From: Clostridiaceae bacterium
Lineage (GTDB): Bacteria; Bacillota; Clostridia; Acetivibrionales; DUMC01
Length of the DNA stretch: 64,000 nt
Assembly: GCA_012840075.1 (NCBI GenBank)
Contig: DUMC01000020.1
Coordinates: 1-64,000, forward strand
Direction: 5' to 3'
A program made the position numbers and the translations under genes. The notes under the pieces are model-generated. The model made no database searches, had not been told where the DNA came from, and worked only from the letters and a program-made list of their open reading frames with translations. Positions within the stretch are counted from its first letter, which is position 1. The number at the start of each line of letters is the position of its first letter. Below are positions 22,132 through 31,749 of this stretch, in pieces.

Positions 22132-23124
22132 GTGCACAAAGTAAAAATTGCCGTTGCCGGTGCCGGTATTATATCTCAACAGCATTTAAAAGCAGCAAAA
22201 GAAGTCGAGGCGGTCAAGCTTGTTGCGATTGCTGACGTGATAAGAGAAAAAACAGAAAAAGTAGCTTGTGATTATGGGATAAATGCATATACTGACTATA
22301 TAGAAATGATGGAAGTTGAAAAACCGGACGGGATTATAATTGCATTACCGCATTTCCTGCATAAGGAAGCTGCGGTAGAGGCTGCAAATAGGGGAATTAA
22401 TATTTTACTGGAAAAACCTATGGCCAATATTGTTGAAGAATGTGATGAGATAATTAATGCAGTTGAGAGAAACAGAGTAAAACTCATGATCGGACATATT
22501 GTCCATTTTTCTAAACCTATTATTAAAATAAGAGAAATAATCCAATCCAATGAACTTGGGAAATTAATAATGATAACAGATACAAGATTTAACAATTACT
22601 TTAAGCCGGAAAGACCCAGGTGGTTCCTTGATAAAAAACAAGCCGGCGGGGGAATAGTTATTAATCTTGGGGCGCATTCAATAGATGCCATACAATATAC
22701 AACATGTTGCGGCATAAAAAGTGTATTAGCAAAACTGACATATCCGGACGAATATCCGGGCATTGAAGGAAGTGCACAGATATTCCTCGAACTTGAAAAT
22801 GGGATTTCCGCTGTTATTAATCTTAACGGATATACTTCAGTTAAAAGGGATGAAAAAGAATATCATTTTGAAAGAGGTATATTAAAGGTAACCGGTGAAG
22901 GACTGTTTATAGCCAGAAAAGGGCAAAAAGAATTTGAAAATATGAACATAGTTAGAAACAAACAAAAAGACATGGTAGATCAGCTTACGGAATTTGCAGC
23001 TTCAATTCTTTCGGGAAGAGAGCCTTCAATCACCGGTCAATACGGAAAGTCCATAATTAAAGCAATAATGGGTGTTTATAAATCAAATGAAACAGGTAAA
23101 AAAATTGATCTTGCAAAACTTTAA
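22132..23124 (+). CDS. Gfo/Idh/MocA family oxidoreductase
   Basis: KIAVAGAGIISQQHLKAAKE Rossmann motif; VNILLEKPMA-like motif (GINILLEKPMANIVEE); GGGIVINLGAHSIDAIQY. Confidence 0.95.
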   Translation: MHKVKIAVAGAGIISQQHLKAAKEVEAVKLVAIADVIREKTEKVACDYGINAYTDYIEMMEVEKPDGIIIALPHFLHKEAAVEAANRGINILLEKPMANIVEECDEIINAVERNRVKLMIGHIVHFSKPIIKIREIIQSNELGKLIMITDTRFNNYFKPERPRWFLDKKQAGGGIVINLGAHSIDAIQYTTCCGIKSVLAKLTYPDEYPGIEGSAQIFLELENGISAVINLNGYTSVKRDEKEYHFERGILKVTGEGLFIARKGQKEFENMNIVRNKQKDMVDQLTEFAASILSGREPSITGQYGKSIIKAIMGVYKSNETGKKIDLAKL

Positions 23125-23159
23125 AAGTGTTCTGGAAAAGGAAGGAAAGGAATACATCA

Positions 23160-23747
23160 ATGCAGATGAATAAGTTCAAACAATTTTTTGAAATATTTAT
23201 AACATTTTTTAAGATAGGTTCTTTTACTTTTGGTGGTGGCTATGCCATGATACCGCTTATTGAACGTGAAGTTGTGTATAACAAGGGATGGGTAAGTACT
23301 GAAGATATAATTGATTATTTTGCAATATGTGAATCTATCCCCGGAGCAATTGCCATAAATTCGGCTGCACTTATCGGGTACAAAACTGCCGGCAGAAAAG
23401 GATCCATAGCAGCAGTTATAGGTGTGGTTCTTCCTTCTTTTATAATAATAAACATTATTGCAGCGTTTTTTACTAGGTTTCAATATAATCCAATAGTTCA
23501 AGCTGCTTTTAAAGGAATTAGATCGGCAGTAGTAGGTCTTGTAGGGAAAGCTGCTTTTAAGATTGGCAAATCTTCAATCAAAGACAAGATAGGGCTTATC
23601 ATAACAATAATAACGGTTATTCTGGTAGTCTTTTTTGACATACATGCCATACTAGCCATTATAGGAGGAGCGGCTTTTGGTCTTTTAAATCATTATATTC
23701 GTCTCCGAAATTCTTTTGCTGGTAAAACAAATGAAAATACAAAATAA
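23160..23747 (+). CDS. Chromate transporter (CHR) family protein, short subunit
   Basis: FFKIGSFTFGGGYAMIPLIEREVV; PGAIAINSAALIGYKTAG. Confidence 0.93.
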   Translation: MQMNKFKQFFEIFITFFKIGSFTFGGGYAMIPLIEREVVYNKGWVSTEDIIDYFAICESIPGAIAINSAALIGYKTAGRKGSIAAVIGVVLPSFIIINIIAAFFTRFQYNPIVQAAFKGIRSAVVGLVGKAAFKIGKSSIKDKIGLIITIITVILVVFFDIHAILAIIGGAAFGLLNHYIRLRNSFAGKTNENTK

Positions 23748-23766
23748 ATAGGTAAGGGAGTTATTT

Positions 23767-24375
23767 ATGATATTTCTGAAACTTTTTATTACTTTCTTTA
23801 AAATTGGTATTTTCAGTTTCGGTGGGGGTTATGCTATGATCCCCTTTATTGAAAAAGAAATACATGCCAATGGTTGGTTAACTTCATCAGAGTTTTTAGA
23901 TATAATCGCTATTGCAGAAATGACACCAGGACCGATAGCTATAAACTCTGCAACCTTTGTAGGGTATAAAACTGCAGGATTTTTCGGAGGATTTTCGGCA
24001 ACTCTTGGAGTTTCCATGCCCTCGGTATTGCTTATTCTATTAGTATCGCAGTTTTTCTTTAAATACAGAGAGCATGCGATTAACAAAGCAATATTTTATG
24101 GGATAAGACCTGTTGTTGCGGGATTGATTTTATCTGCTGCTATTTTCGTTGCCAGAACCGCATTATTGAATATTGATATCACAAGTGATTTTATTAATAA
24201 ACTATTCTCAAACCCTATGAACGTCATTAGCATAGGCTCTTTATTTATATTGGGAGTGACTTTGGTTGTTCTTATAAAGTATAAATTACATCCCATATTG
24301 ACTGTTGTGATATCGGGAATTATCGGCGTTGTCTTATATCACGTGTTCCCGGGTTTAGGGATAGTGATAATGTAG
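23767..24375 (+). CDS. Chromate transporter (CHR) family protein, short subunit
   Basis: FFKIGIFSFGGGYAMIPFIEKEI; TPGPIAINSATFVGYKTAG; paralogue of the preceding gene. Confidence 0.93.
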   Translation: MIFLKLFITFFKIGIFSFGGGYAMIPFIEKEIHANGWLTSSEFLDIIAIAEMTPGPIAINSATFVGYKTAGFFGGFSATLGVSMPSVLLILLVSQFFFKYREHAINKAIFYGIRPVVAGLILSAAIFVARTALLNIDITSDFINKLFSNPMNVISIGSLFILGVTLVVLIKYKLHPILTVVISGIIGVVLYHVFPGLGIVIM

Positions 24376-24683
24376 TTTAATTTTAATTAATAATAATGCA
24401 GTTTAGTTTTTAATATTAAGTAAAAAAATATGTCTTAATTCCAATTTATAGTAGTGTTACTTAAATTTCGATACCTTGAAGTAAGTTGGTTTAGGAAAAA
24501 ATAAAAGCAAAATTGAGGTGAAAGTGAGGTATCAATGTGGGAAAAAACAAATATATTCTCCGGCTTATTTCCAAAATGACACTTGATGAAACGATAAAAA
24601 AGTAAAGAGACGTAAGGTAGTGTCAAAAGTTTTATGAAAACTTGAAACACAAGTTACAAATATGTAATGAGGAGGGCACAATA

Positions 24684-25748
24684 ATGAGAAGTTTTGATAA
24701 GAAAATGACGGAGCTCTCGTTTTACCTTGAAAATAAACGAAAGCCGAACTTTGATAATTTTTTAAAGTTGCTGAAGAGAGAAAAACCGGACCGTCCTACT
24801 TTATTTGAATTATTTCTTAATGATGATTTATATCAAATGCTTGCAAATGAAAAATATAAGGATCCAAAAGATAAGGTAAACAGGTATACGATTATAATTA
24901 AGGCATTTGCTGCAGCAGGTTACGATTATGCTACTGTATATGGCTCCGATATGAGGTTTGAATCCGGAAACCGCGGACATGAAAATGCCAAGACTGTATC
25001 TTTGAATGAAGGAGCGGTTATAACCGATTGGGAAAGCTTTAAAAATTATAAATGGCCTGACCCGGACAAATATGATTATTCTCATCTGAAGAGCTTAGAA
25101 AATGTTCTGCCTGAAGGAATGAAGCTAATGGTAATGGGTCCTGGAGGAGTTCTTGAAAATGTAATATCCCTGGTTGGTTATGAAAGGTTATGCTATATGA
25201 TTGTAGATGAGCCCGATTTAGCGGCTGCTGTGTTTAATGAAGTGGGACAACGTCTTGTCCGCTATTATGAAATTTGTGGAAAATATGACAGTGTTGGAAT
25301 GTTAATGTCTAATGACGATTGGGGCTTTAATACTCAAACTATGCTTTCTGTTGAAGATATGCGTAAATATGTATTCCCATGGCATAAAAAAATCGTAGAG
25401 GTCATTCATGCAGCAGGTAAGCCTGCCTTATTACATTCTTGCGGTAACTTAACCATGGTCATGGATGATGTTATAGATGACATGAAATATGACGCAAAAC
25501 ATTCTTTTGAAGATAATATTATGCCGGTTGAAGAAGTATATGAACGCTGGGGAAGCCGAATTGCCATACTTGGAGGTATTGATGTGGACTTTATATGCCG
25601 AAGCACTCCTGAAGAGGTTTATAATCGTGCATGCGCCATGCTTGAAAGAGTCAACAACAGGGGAGGTTATGCTCTCGGTTCCGGAAACAGCATCCCATAT
25701 TATGTACCGGTAGAAAATTATTTAGCAATGATTTCTGCTGCATGGTAA
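24684..25748 (+). CDS. Uroporphyrinogen decarboxylase family protein (URO-D/methyltransferase-like)
   Basis: KREKPDRPTLFELF; VNDDWGFNTQTMLS-type segment; KPALLHSCGNLTMVMDDVIDDMKYDAKHSFEDNI; start from AGGAGG RBS. Confidence 0.9.
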   Translation: MRSFDKKMTELSFYLENKRKPNFDNFLKLLKREKPDRPTLFELFLNDDLYQMLANEKYKDPKDKVNRYTIIIKAFAAAGYDYATVYGSDMRFESGNRGHENAKTVSLNEGAVITDWESFKNYKWPDPDKYDYSHLKSLENVLPEGMKLMVMGPGGVLENVISLVGYERLCYMIVDEPDLAAAVFNEVGQRLVRYYEICGKYDSVGMLMSNDDWGFNTQTMLSVEDMRKYVFPWHKKIVEVIHAAGKPALLHSCGNLTMVMDDVIDDMKYDAKHSFEDNIMPVEEVYERWGSRIAILGGIDVDFICRSTPEEVYNRACAMLERVNNRGGYALGSGNSIPYYVPVENYLAMISAAW

Positions 25749-25806
25749 ATAGGGTCATGCATGGTAAACAAGGTCAAATCTGAATAATTTACTTATGAGA
25801 TTATAA

Positions 25807-25851
25807 GGGGTCAGTACTCCATTTGGCAGTAAATAATTCAAGCCTGACCCC
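25807..25851. repeat. REP-like imperfect palindrome (GGGGTCAG...CTGACCCC)
   Basis: Intergenic inverted repeat, related to the element at 48106..48150. Confidence 0.6.
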
Positions 25852-25878
25852 ATTTACTTCTAACCTCATGTACTACGT

Positions 25879-27705
25879 TTATTCTTCAATCGCAGCTTTC
25901 TGCATGTTGATTTTCCTTATTACTTCAACAGGGAACTTTGGTTTTCTGTCATAAGTATAGAGTCCGTTTACTTCCTGCTCGATATCATAGAGCTGGGTGT
26001 AACAGAAAGCACAGATGGAAGGATTTTTGAGTAAAGTTTCTGTAAGTCCTTTGTAGCGATCTAAAAATTCTTCTACGCTTTTAGGTGCTTTTCCGTAACC
26101 CCATCCTTCAGGTTTATTGGAAGGATCCCACCAGGTTCCGCCGTATTCGCTTACGAAATATGGCTGACCTTCATATTTTTGCCTTTGAGGGAATGTTACA
26201 TACACTTCTCCTCCGCTTTTCATTGGTTCAAATTTAGCGGCGAAACTTTGAACATCTTGGTCATAATCATGTATATCAAAAATATCTGTAATTACATGGT
26301 AATTGCCGCTTGTATCTATCACAGGTCTTGTATTATCCATAGCTTTAGTAACAAGATATGTTATGCGAAGCACTTCATCATCTTGCTTAGTACCGTTTCT
26401 ATCCCAGGTTTCATTAAAAGGACACCAGCCTACAATAGAAGGATGATTGAAGTCCCTTTCCACTGCTTCCAACCATTCGGGCAAAAATACTTCAAGACCT
26501 TTTGCATTTGTTATATCGAGTCCCCAATTGCCATATTCACCCCATACTATGTATCCCAGCTTATCTGCCCAATAGAGGAATCTCGGTTCAAATACTTTTT
26601 GATGAAGCCTTGCACCGTTAAAGCCTAAAGCCATAGACAATTCTATATCTCTTTTTAGAGCTTCATCAGATGGCGCAGTATATATGCCGTCAGGATAGTA
26701 GCCCTGATCGAGTACAAGCCTTTGGAAAACAGGTTTGCCGTTTATCAGAATTGCATTCTTACCTAAAGCTATTGTTCTTAGACCAAAATAACTCTTGACA
26801 AAATCAACTTGCCTGTCTAGTTTCGTATCAACTGATTTATGGTTTTGTGATTGAGATATACATTCGGCTGCATCTTTTTCGTCGCTCAAGAGATAAAGAT
26901 GAATATCGTATAAATTAGGTACTCCGGGTTCCCAAAGGTGGATTTCGGAAAGGTGAAGAGTAGCTTGAACGTTATGTCCGGCGACTTTGGCTGTTACTGA
27001 GCCTACACTTTTCCCGGCATAAAAAGCTTCCGCTTTGAAATACAAATTTTTAGTAGGACAGTAAGTGCCGGCAATCGCAGCATTAATATGCAGGCAGGAG
27101 TTTTCGGGATCAGGAATATATTTTACAGAAGCTATGTAGTTTTCAGGAACAACTTCAAGCCATACTGTCTGCCAGATTCCTGTTGTTCTTGTATAGTCAC
27201 AATGATGGGAATAATAAAGAGCACTTTGTTTTCCCCTGGGCTGTAATCCTGAACGGTTATCATCTACTGCATATACAATTACAACATTTACTTCCCGGTT
27301 AACATAAGGTGTTATGTCAAAAGTAAAAGGCGTATATCCCCCTTTATGTTTGCCAACTGAGCATCCGTTTATCCATACTTCGGTTTCGTAATCTACAGCA
27401 CTGAAATGTATTAATATACGTTTGCTTTTATCAAACCAACTATCAGGTAAGGTAAACTCCCTTCTATACCATACAGCATTCATGAAGTCTTTGTAACCAA
27501 TACCTGAAAGACTGCTTTCAGGGCAGAAAGGAACAAGAATTTTTTGAGACAAACTTTGGGCTTTAAATAATTCTCTTTCTTTTCCGCTTTTTCCGTGGTC
27601 AATTTCAAATTCCCACCAGCCGTTTAGATTTATCCATTCGTCTCTTACGAATTGAGGACGGGGATATTCAGGTCTTGGGATATTGTTGTTGACATGGTTT
27701 GACAT
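25879..27705 (-). CDS. Glycoside hydrolase family 2 protein (beta-galactosidase/beta-glucuronidase-like)
   Basis: PRPQFVRDEWINLNGWWEFEID; NHPSIVGWCPFNETWD; YFVSEYGGTWW. Confidence 0.95.
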   Translation of the reverse strand: MSNHVNNNIPRPEYPRPQFVRDEWINLNGWWEFEIDHGKSGKERELFKAQSLSQKILVPFCPESSLSGIGYKDFMNAVWYRREFTLPDSWFDKSKRILIHFSAVDYETEVWINGCSVGKHKGGYTPFTFDITPYVNREVNVVIVYAVDDNRSGLQPRGKQSALYYSHHCDYTRTTGIWQTVWLEVVPENYIASVKYIPDPENSCLHINAAIAGTYCPTKNLYFKAEAFYAGKSVGSVTAKVAGHNVQATLHLSEIHLWEPGVPNLYDIHLYLLSDEKDAAECISQSQNHKSVDTKLDRQVDFVKSYFGLRTIALGKNAILINGKPVFQRLVLDQGYYPDGIYTAPSDEALKRDIELSMALGFNGARLHQKVFEPRFLYWADKLGYIVWGEYGNWGLDITNAKGLEVFLPEWLEAVERDFNHPSIVGWCPFNETWDRNGTKQDDEVLRITYLVTKAMDNTRPVIDTSGNYHVITDIFDIHDYDQDVQSFAAKFEPMKSGGEVYVTFPQRQKYEGQPYFVSEYGGTWWDPSNKPEGWGYGKAPKSVEEFLDRYKGLTETLLKNPSICAFCYTQLYDIEQEVNGLYTYDRKPKFPVEVIRKINMQKAAIEE

Positions 27706-27751
27706 ATGTTTAACACCTCCATAAGAAATGATATGAAAATCAAACGAAACG

Positions 27752-27767
27752 TTAACTTAAAAGTTAA
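27752..27767. promoter_or_regulatory. Operator candidate TTAACTT-AA-AAGTTAA
   Basis: Perfect 7-2-7 palindrome next to the GH2 start. Confidence 0.65.
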
Positions 27768-27880
27768 TTAAATAATCAGTATTTTAATTAAATTATAATA
27801 CTAATGTGCTGTTTTGACAATATGAATTTAGTCAAGGAACCATTCAATGCACCTTATAAAAAGCATTACCTGTTGAATAG

Positions 27881-27896
27881 TTAACTTGCAAGTTAT
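27881..27896. promoter_or_regulatory. Operator candidate TTAACTT-GC-AAGTTAT
   Basis: Near-perfect 7-2-7 palindrome matching the site at 27752, close to the regulator start. Confidence 0.65.
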
Positions 27897-27977
27897 ATAA
27901 TTAGGATAAAACATAAGAATAAAATAAATAGAAAATGTAGCATTAAGTAACCTTTAAGAAAATGAGAGTTGATAACC

Positions 27978-28874
27978 ATGAGAATTAGAGCGAATGCTAA
28001 ACATATGAATATTTTTCAGTGTCTTGCATCCGAAACACGTATTAAAGTTCTGGAATTGCTTTCGGAAAAACCTAGGAGCGTAGGTGAACTGGCAAAGGAA
28101 TTGGGAGTATCTTCGGCTATAATGACCCGGCATATATCAATGCTGGAAGAAGCAGGGTTAATTAACTGTACAGGGTTGCCGGGCAAACGGGGTCTTAAAA
28201 AAGAATGTTCCCTTAAGGAAACGGAAATTTTAATATCAATGAAAAAAGAGGAGCGCTCGAAGGAGTGCCATGCTATATCGATACCTGTAGGTCAGTATAT
28301 TTCTTATGAAGTACATCCTACATGTGGGCTGGCAAGTGTAAACGGATATATTGGATTTTGTGATGATCAAAGATATTTCAGCAGCCCGGAAAGGGTAAAA
28401 GCCGGGATTTTATGGTTTCAATCGGGTTTTGTAGAATATTGCATACCGGGCTATATGGTTACATCCCGTACCATACATTCAATTGAAATATCATTGGAAA
28501 TATGCTCGGAATATCCTAAATACAAAGAAGATTGGCCGTCGGACATTTATTTTTACATAAACGGAATATTTATAGGGTACTGGACCAGCCCGGGAGATTT
28601 TGGAGAAAAACGTGGTATATACACGCCCGAGTGGTGGAGAGCTACCCAGTATGGGCTGCTTAAAATAATCAAGATAACAAAAGACGGGACCTTTTTAGAT
28701 GGGATGCGTCTTTCGGGTGTTACTTTGAAAGATTTAAATATACAGAGCGGAAAGGATATTTTTTTCAAGATTTCTTCTCCTGCAGATGCTAAAAATGCGG
28801 GAGGGGTAAATATTTTTGGAAAAGGTTTTGGAAATTATGACCAAGATATCGAAGTAAGAATAGAATATGAGTAA
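27978..28874 (+). CDS. ArsR-like winged-helix regulator with long C-terminal effector domain
   Basis: HTH segment MNIFQCLASETRIKVLELLSEKPRSVGELAKELGVSSAIMTRHISMLEEAGLI; C-terminal ~200 aa unassigned. Confidence 0.88.
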   Translation: MRIRANAKHMNIFQCLASETRIKVLELLSEKPRSVGELAKELGVSSAIMTRHISMLEEAGLINCTGLPGKRGLKKECSLKETEILISMKKEERSKECHAISIPVGQYISYEVHPTCGLASVNGYIGFCDDQRYFSSPERVKAGILWFQSGFVEYCIPGYMVTSRTIHSIEISLEICSEYPKYKEDWPSDIYFYINGIFIGYWTSPGDFGEKRGIYTPEWWRATQYGLLKIIKITKDGTFLDGMRLSGVTLKDLNIQSGKDIFFKISSPADAKNAGGVNIFGKGFGNYDQDIEVRIEYE

Positions 28875-29051
28875 TATATGATTTAGCAGGATATGGGTGG
28901 CTTGAGACAAAGGACAAGGTTGTTAGAAATAGATGGAAAATTACTTATAACTGTGTGGGAATGAGTTTACAATTGCATTGGTAAATTAAAAACTTAAAAA
29001 AACCAATAAGTATTAAATAAAAAACAGGAAAAAATTATTTTAAAAAAAGTA

Positions 29052-29080
29052 TTGACAACAAGCAAAAAATGTGGTAATAT
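29052..29080 (+). promoter_or_regulatory. SigmaA-type promoter (TTGACA-N17-TAATAT)
   Basis: TTGACA at 29052, 17-nt spacer, TAATAT at 29075; directly upstream of the T-box leader. Confidence 0.75.
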
Positions 29081-29154
29081 TTCAGGCAATATTCTATCTC
29101 AAAGAGCAGAATTTCTGTATTGAACAGTGTAATATGACAATTACATAAAAAATT

Positions 29155-29495
29155 GCGGTTAAAAACGATGAAGGAGAAAAGATGCATTAAAGCATTTAAG
29201 AGAGTCGGTGGTTGGTGCGAACCGATATTGCTTAATGTATGTATGGCTCGCTCCGGAGTTTCACCACTGAAATTCTACAAGTATATTTACAGATGAGTAG
29301 GTGGTGACGGTGACCCCGTTATAATCAGAGAATCCTTAATTTAGTATAATTGTGGATTCTCACTGAGGATATGTTACAGGCACGCTTGATGATAACCTTA
29401 AAGTACTTGGCAACATATCGAAGTAGGGTGGTACCACGTTGGATGTGTAGCTCCTTCGTCCCTGCATTTGGCAGTGATGAAGGAGCTTTAATTTT
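29155..29495 (+). ncRNA. T-box leader (predicted leucine specifier CUC) with terminator
   Basis: AGAGAG...GGTTGGTG apical region, AGTAGG...GACGGTGACCCCGTTA, T-box AGGGTGGTACCACG at 29424..29437, terminator AGCTCCTTC...GAAGGAGCTTTAATTTT. Confidence 0.92.
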
Positions 29496-29799
29496 ATATA
29501 GATGTCAGGATCCTGGATAAATAAATTGAATAAATAAACTGAATGATTAATTTAAGAATTATAAAATAGAAGTTTATTGAATTCTGATTGGTTTTATCTG
29601 AAATTATCTTTGAAATTTGTTTAGTTTTACCGTTGTATCTTTGAATTATATATTGCTGCAAATGTATTAAAATAATTACAAATGAATTGCAGAATTAAGA
29701 TAAAAAATAAACAATAGCTGTATACTTGTATATAACAAAATTTAACAATAGTATATATGATTTTGGATAGATTACTTGCAAGACAGAAATAGTAAGTAG

Positions 29800-31518
29800 G
29801 TGATCAGCTTGAAGGAGAATATTTTGAGACTAACAGGCGCTCAGGCAATGGTTAAAATATTGGAAATAGAAAATGTAAGTCATATATTTGGTTATCCTGG
29901 GGCAGCTATTTGTCCTTTTTATGATGCACTGGCTGATTCTCAAATAAAGCATATACTTACAAGGCATGAGCAAGGTGCAGCTCATGCAGCCAACGGATAT
30001 GCCCGTGCTACCGGGAAAACGGGTGTGTGTGTTGCTACTTCAGGACCTGGGGCAACCAACCTAATTACAGGCATTGCTACTGCATATATGGACTCTATTC
30101 CCATAGTTGCCATAACAGGTCAGGTTCCAACCAATCAAATAGGTAAGGATGTCTTTCAGGAAGCTGATATAACAGGTGCAACAGCACCTTTTTGCAAACA
30201 TAATTATCTGGTGAAAGATGTTAAGGAACTACCGAGAATCATGAAAGAGGCTTTTCATATTGCTTCTACGGGAAGACCGGGACCGGTGGTTATAGATGTG
30301 CCTGTGGACGTACAGAATGCGCAGTTGGATTTTTTGTATCCGGAAACAATTGATATTAGAGGATATAAACCGACTTATAAAGGTCACCCTTTGCAAATAC
30401 GGAAAATAGCGGATGCAATCAAAGAATCAAAAGCACCTGTTATTTGTGCAGGCGGAGGAGTAATAAGCTCAAATGCCGGCGAAGAATTGACGGAACTGAT
30501 AGAAAAGTGCAGAATCCCTGTTGTTACAACACTAATGGGCATAGGAGCCGTACCTGCAAAACACGAATTGAACCTCGGAATGCTTGGTTCTCATGGTAAT
30601 TATGTTGCTAATTATGCAATCCACAATGCAGATCTGGTTATAATCATGGGAGCCAGAGTCGGGGACAGGGCTATGGCCGCAGCAAACAAGATTGCCAAGA
30701 AAGCTAAGATAATTCACATAGATATAGATCCTGCAGAAATCGGTAAGAACATTGATGTTGTTATTCCCGTTGTAGGGGATGTAAAGATGATCCTGCAAGA
30801 TCTGCTTCAACTTGTTGAAAAAGGTGATGTTGAAGAGTGGAACAGAGTAATTGGGGATAAGTTAGCAGAATTTAGGAAAAAACAGCATTCGGATGTTTTT
30901 TCGAAAGACAATGCAGAAGATAATGGGAAAGATAATGCGGATAATGCAGCAAGTAGCAGGACCGACCGGGAAAATGCAGTAAAACCGTCGTACTTTTTAA
31001 AGATGCTTTCCGATATGATGGACGGTGAAACCATTGTAACTACGGAAGTGGGACAGAATCAAATATGGGCAGCTAATTACCTTTCTATCAACAAACCCGG
31101 AAAGTTTATAACTTCAGGCGGAATGGGAACGATGGGTTATGGCTTGCCTGCTGCTGTAGGAGCAAAGGTGGGGCGTCCTGAAAATAAAGTCATTGTAATC
31201 AGCGGAGATGGAAGTTTTCAGATGACCATGCAGGAACTTGGAACAATAAAGCAAAATAAGCTGGGTGTGAAGATTGTAATATTTAACAACTCAAGGCTTG
31301 GAATGGTACGAGAGCTTCAGAAAAAGAAATATTGCAATCGTTATTTCCAGACTTTTCTTGATAATCCCGATTTCGTAAAGCTGGCAGATGCTTATGGTAT
31401 TAAAGGTGAGAGAATTTCCGGCAATTTGGAAGTTGAAGGAGCGATAAAGAGAATGCTCCATGATGACGAACCTTATTTATTGGAATGCGTTGTTGATCCG
31501 GAAGAACCTACACTTTGA
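29800..31518 (+). CDS. ilvB: Acetolactate synthase large subunit
   Basis: VSHIFGYPGAAICPFYDAL; GPGATNLITGIATAYMDSIPIVAITGQV; TPP motif GDGSFQMTMQELGTIKQNKLGVKIVIFNN; start may be TTG at 29824. Confidence 0.96.
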   Translation: MISLKENILRLTGAQAMVKILEIENVSHIFGYPGAAICPFYDALADSQIKHILTRHEQGAAHAANGYARATGKTGVCVATSGPGATNLITGIATAYMDSIPIVAITGQVPTNQIGKDVFQEADITGATAPFCKHNYLVKDVKELPRIMKEAFHIASTGRPGPVVIDVPVDVQNAQLDFLYPETIDIRGYKPTYKGHPLQIRKIADAIKESKAPVICAGGGVISSNAGEELTELIEKCRIPVVTTLMGIGAVPAKHELNLGMLGSHGNYVANYAIHNADLVIIMGARVGDRAMAAANKIAKKAKIIHIDIDPAEIGKNIDVVIPVVGDVKMILQDLLQLVEKGDVEEWNRVIGDKLAEFRKKQHSDVFSKDNAEDNGKDNADNAASSRTDRENAVKPSYFLKMLSDMMDGETIVTTEVGQNQIWAANYLSINKPGKFITSGGMGTMGYGLPAAVGAKVGRPENKVIVISGDGSFQMTMQELGTIKQNKLGVKIVIFNNSRLGMVRELQKKKYCNRYFQTFLDNPDFVKLADAYGIKGERISGNLEVEGAIKRMLHDDEPYLLECVVDPEEPTL

Positions 31519-31749
31519 GTATAGTTTGAGTTTGATTTTATGCATAAACCTTTATTCAAATATTCTTTTTACGATGTTTTTGAATATAATCCGCTATTAA
31601 AGACAAAAACGCTGCCTTATAGATACAAAACAATAAAAAATAAAATTCAAAATAATATGAAACAATAACAAAAACAAACTAAAATGATGTAAATTAAAAT
31701 TTAAGTCAAAAAAAAAGAAAGTATGCTGAGAATGGTAGGTGAAAGTTGT

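Noticed and set aside
23160-24375. Two short CHR genes as a disrupted single chrA
   Set aside because: Each is complete with its own RBS; split paired CHR subunits are a known normal arrangement.
24537-24605. Short peptide MGKNKYILRLISKMTLDETIKK resembling the N-terminus of GH3 beta-glucosidases (LISKMTLEEK)
   Set aside because: Only about 22 codons before a stop; too short to call a gene relic with confidence.
26179-26628. 149-aa plus-strand ORF inside the GH2 gene
   Set aside because: Antisense to a strongly supported CDS, no RBS or recognisable family.
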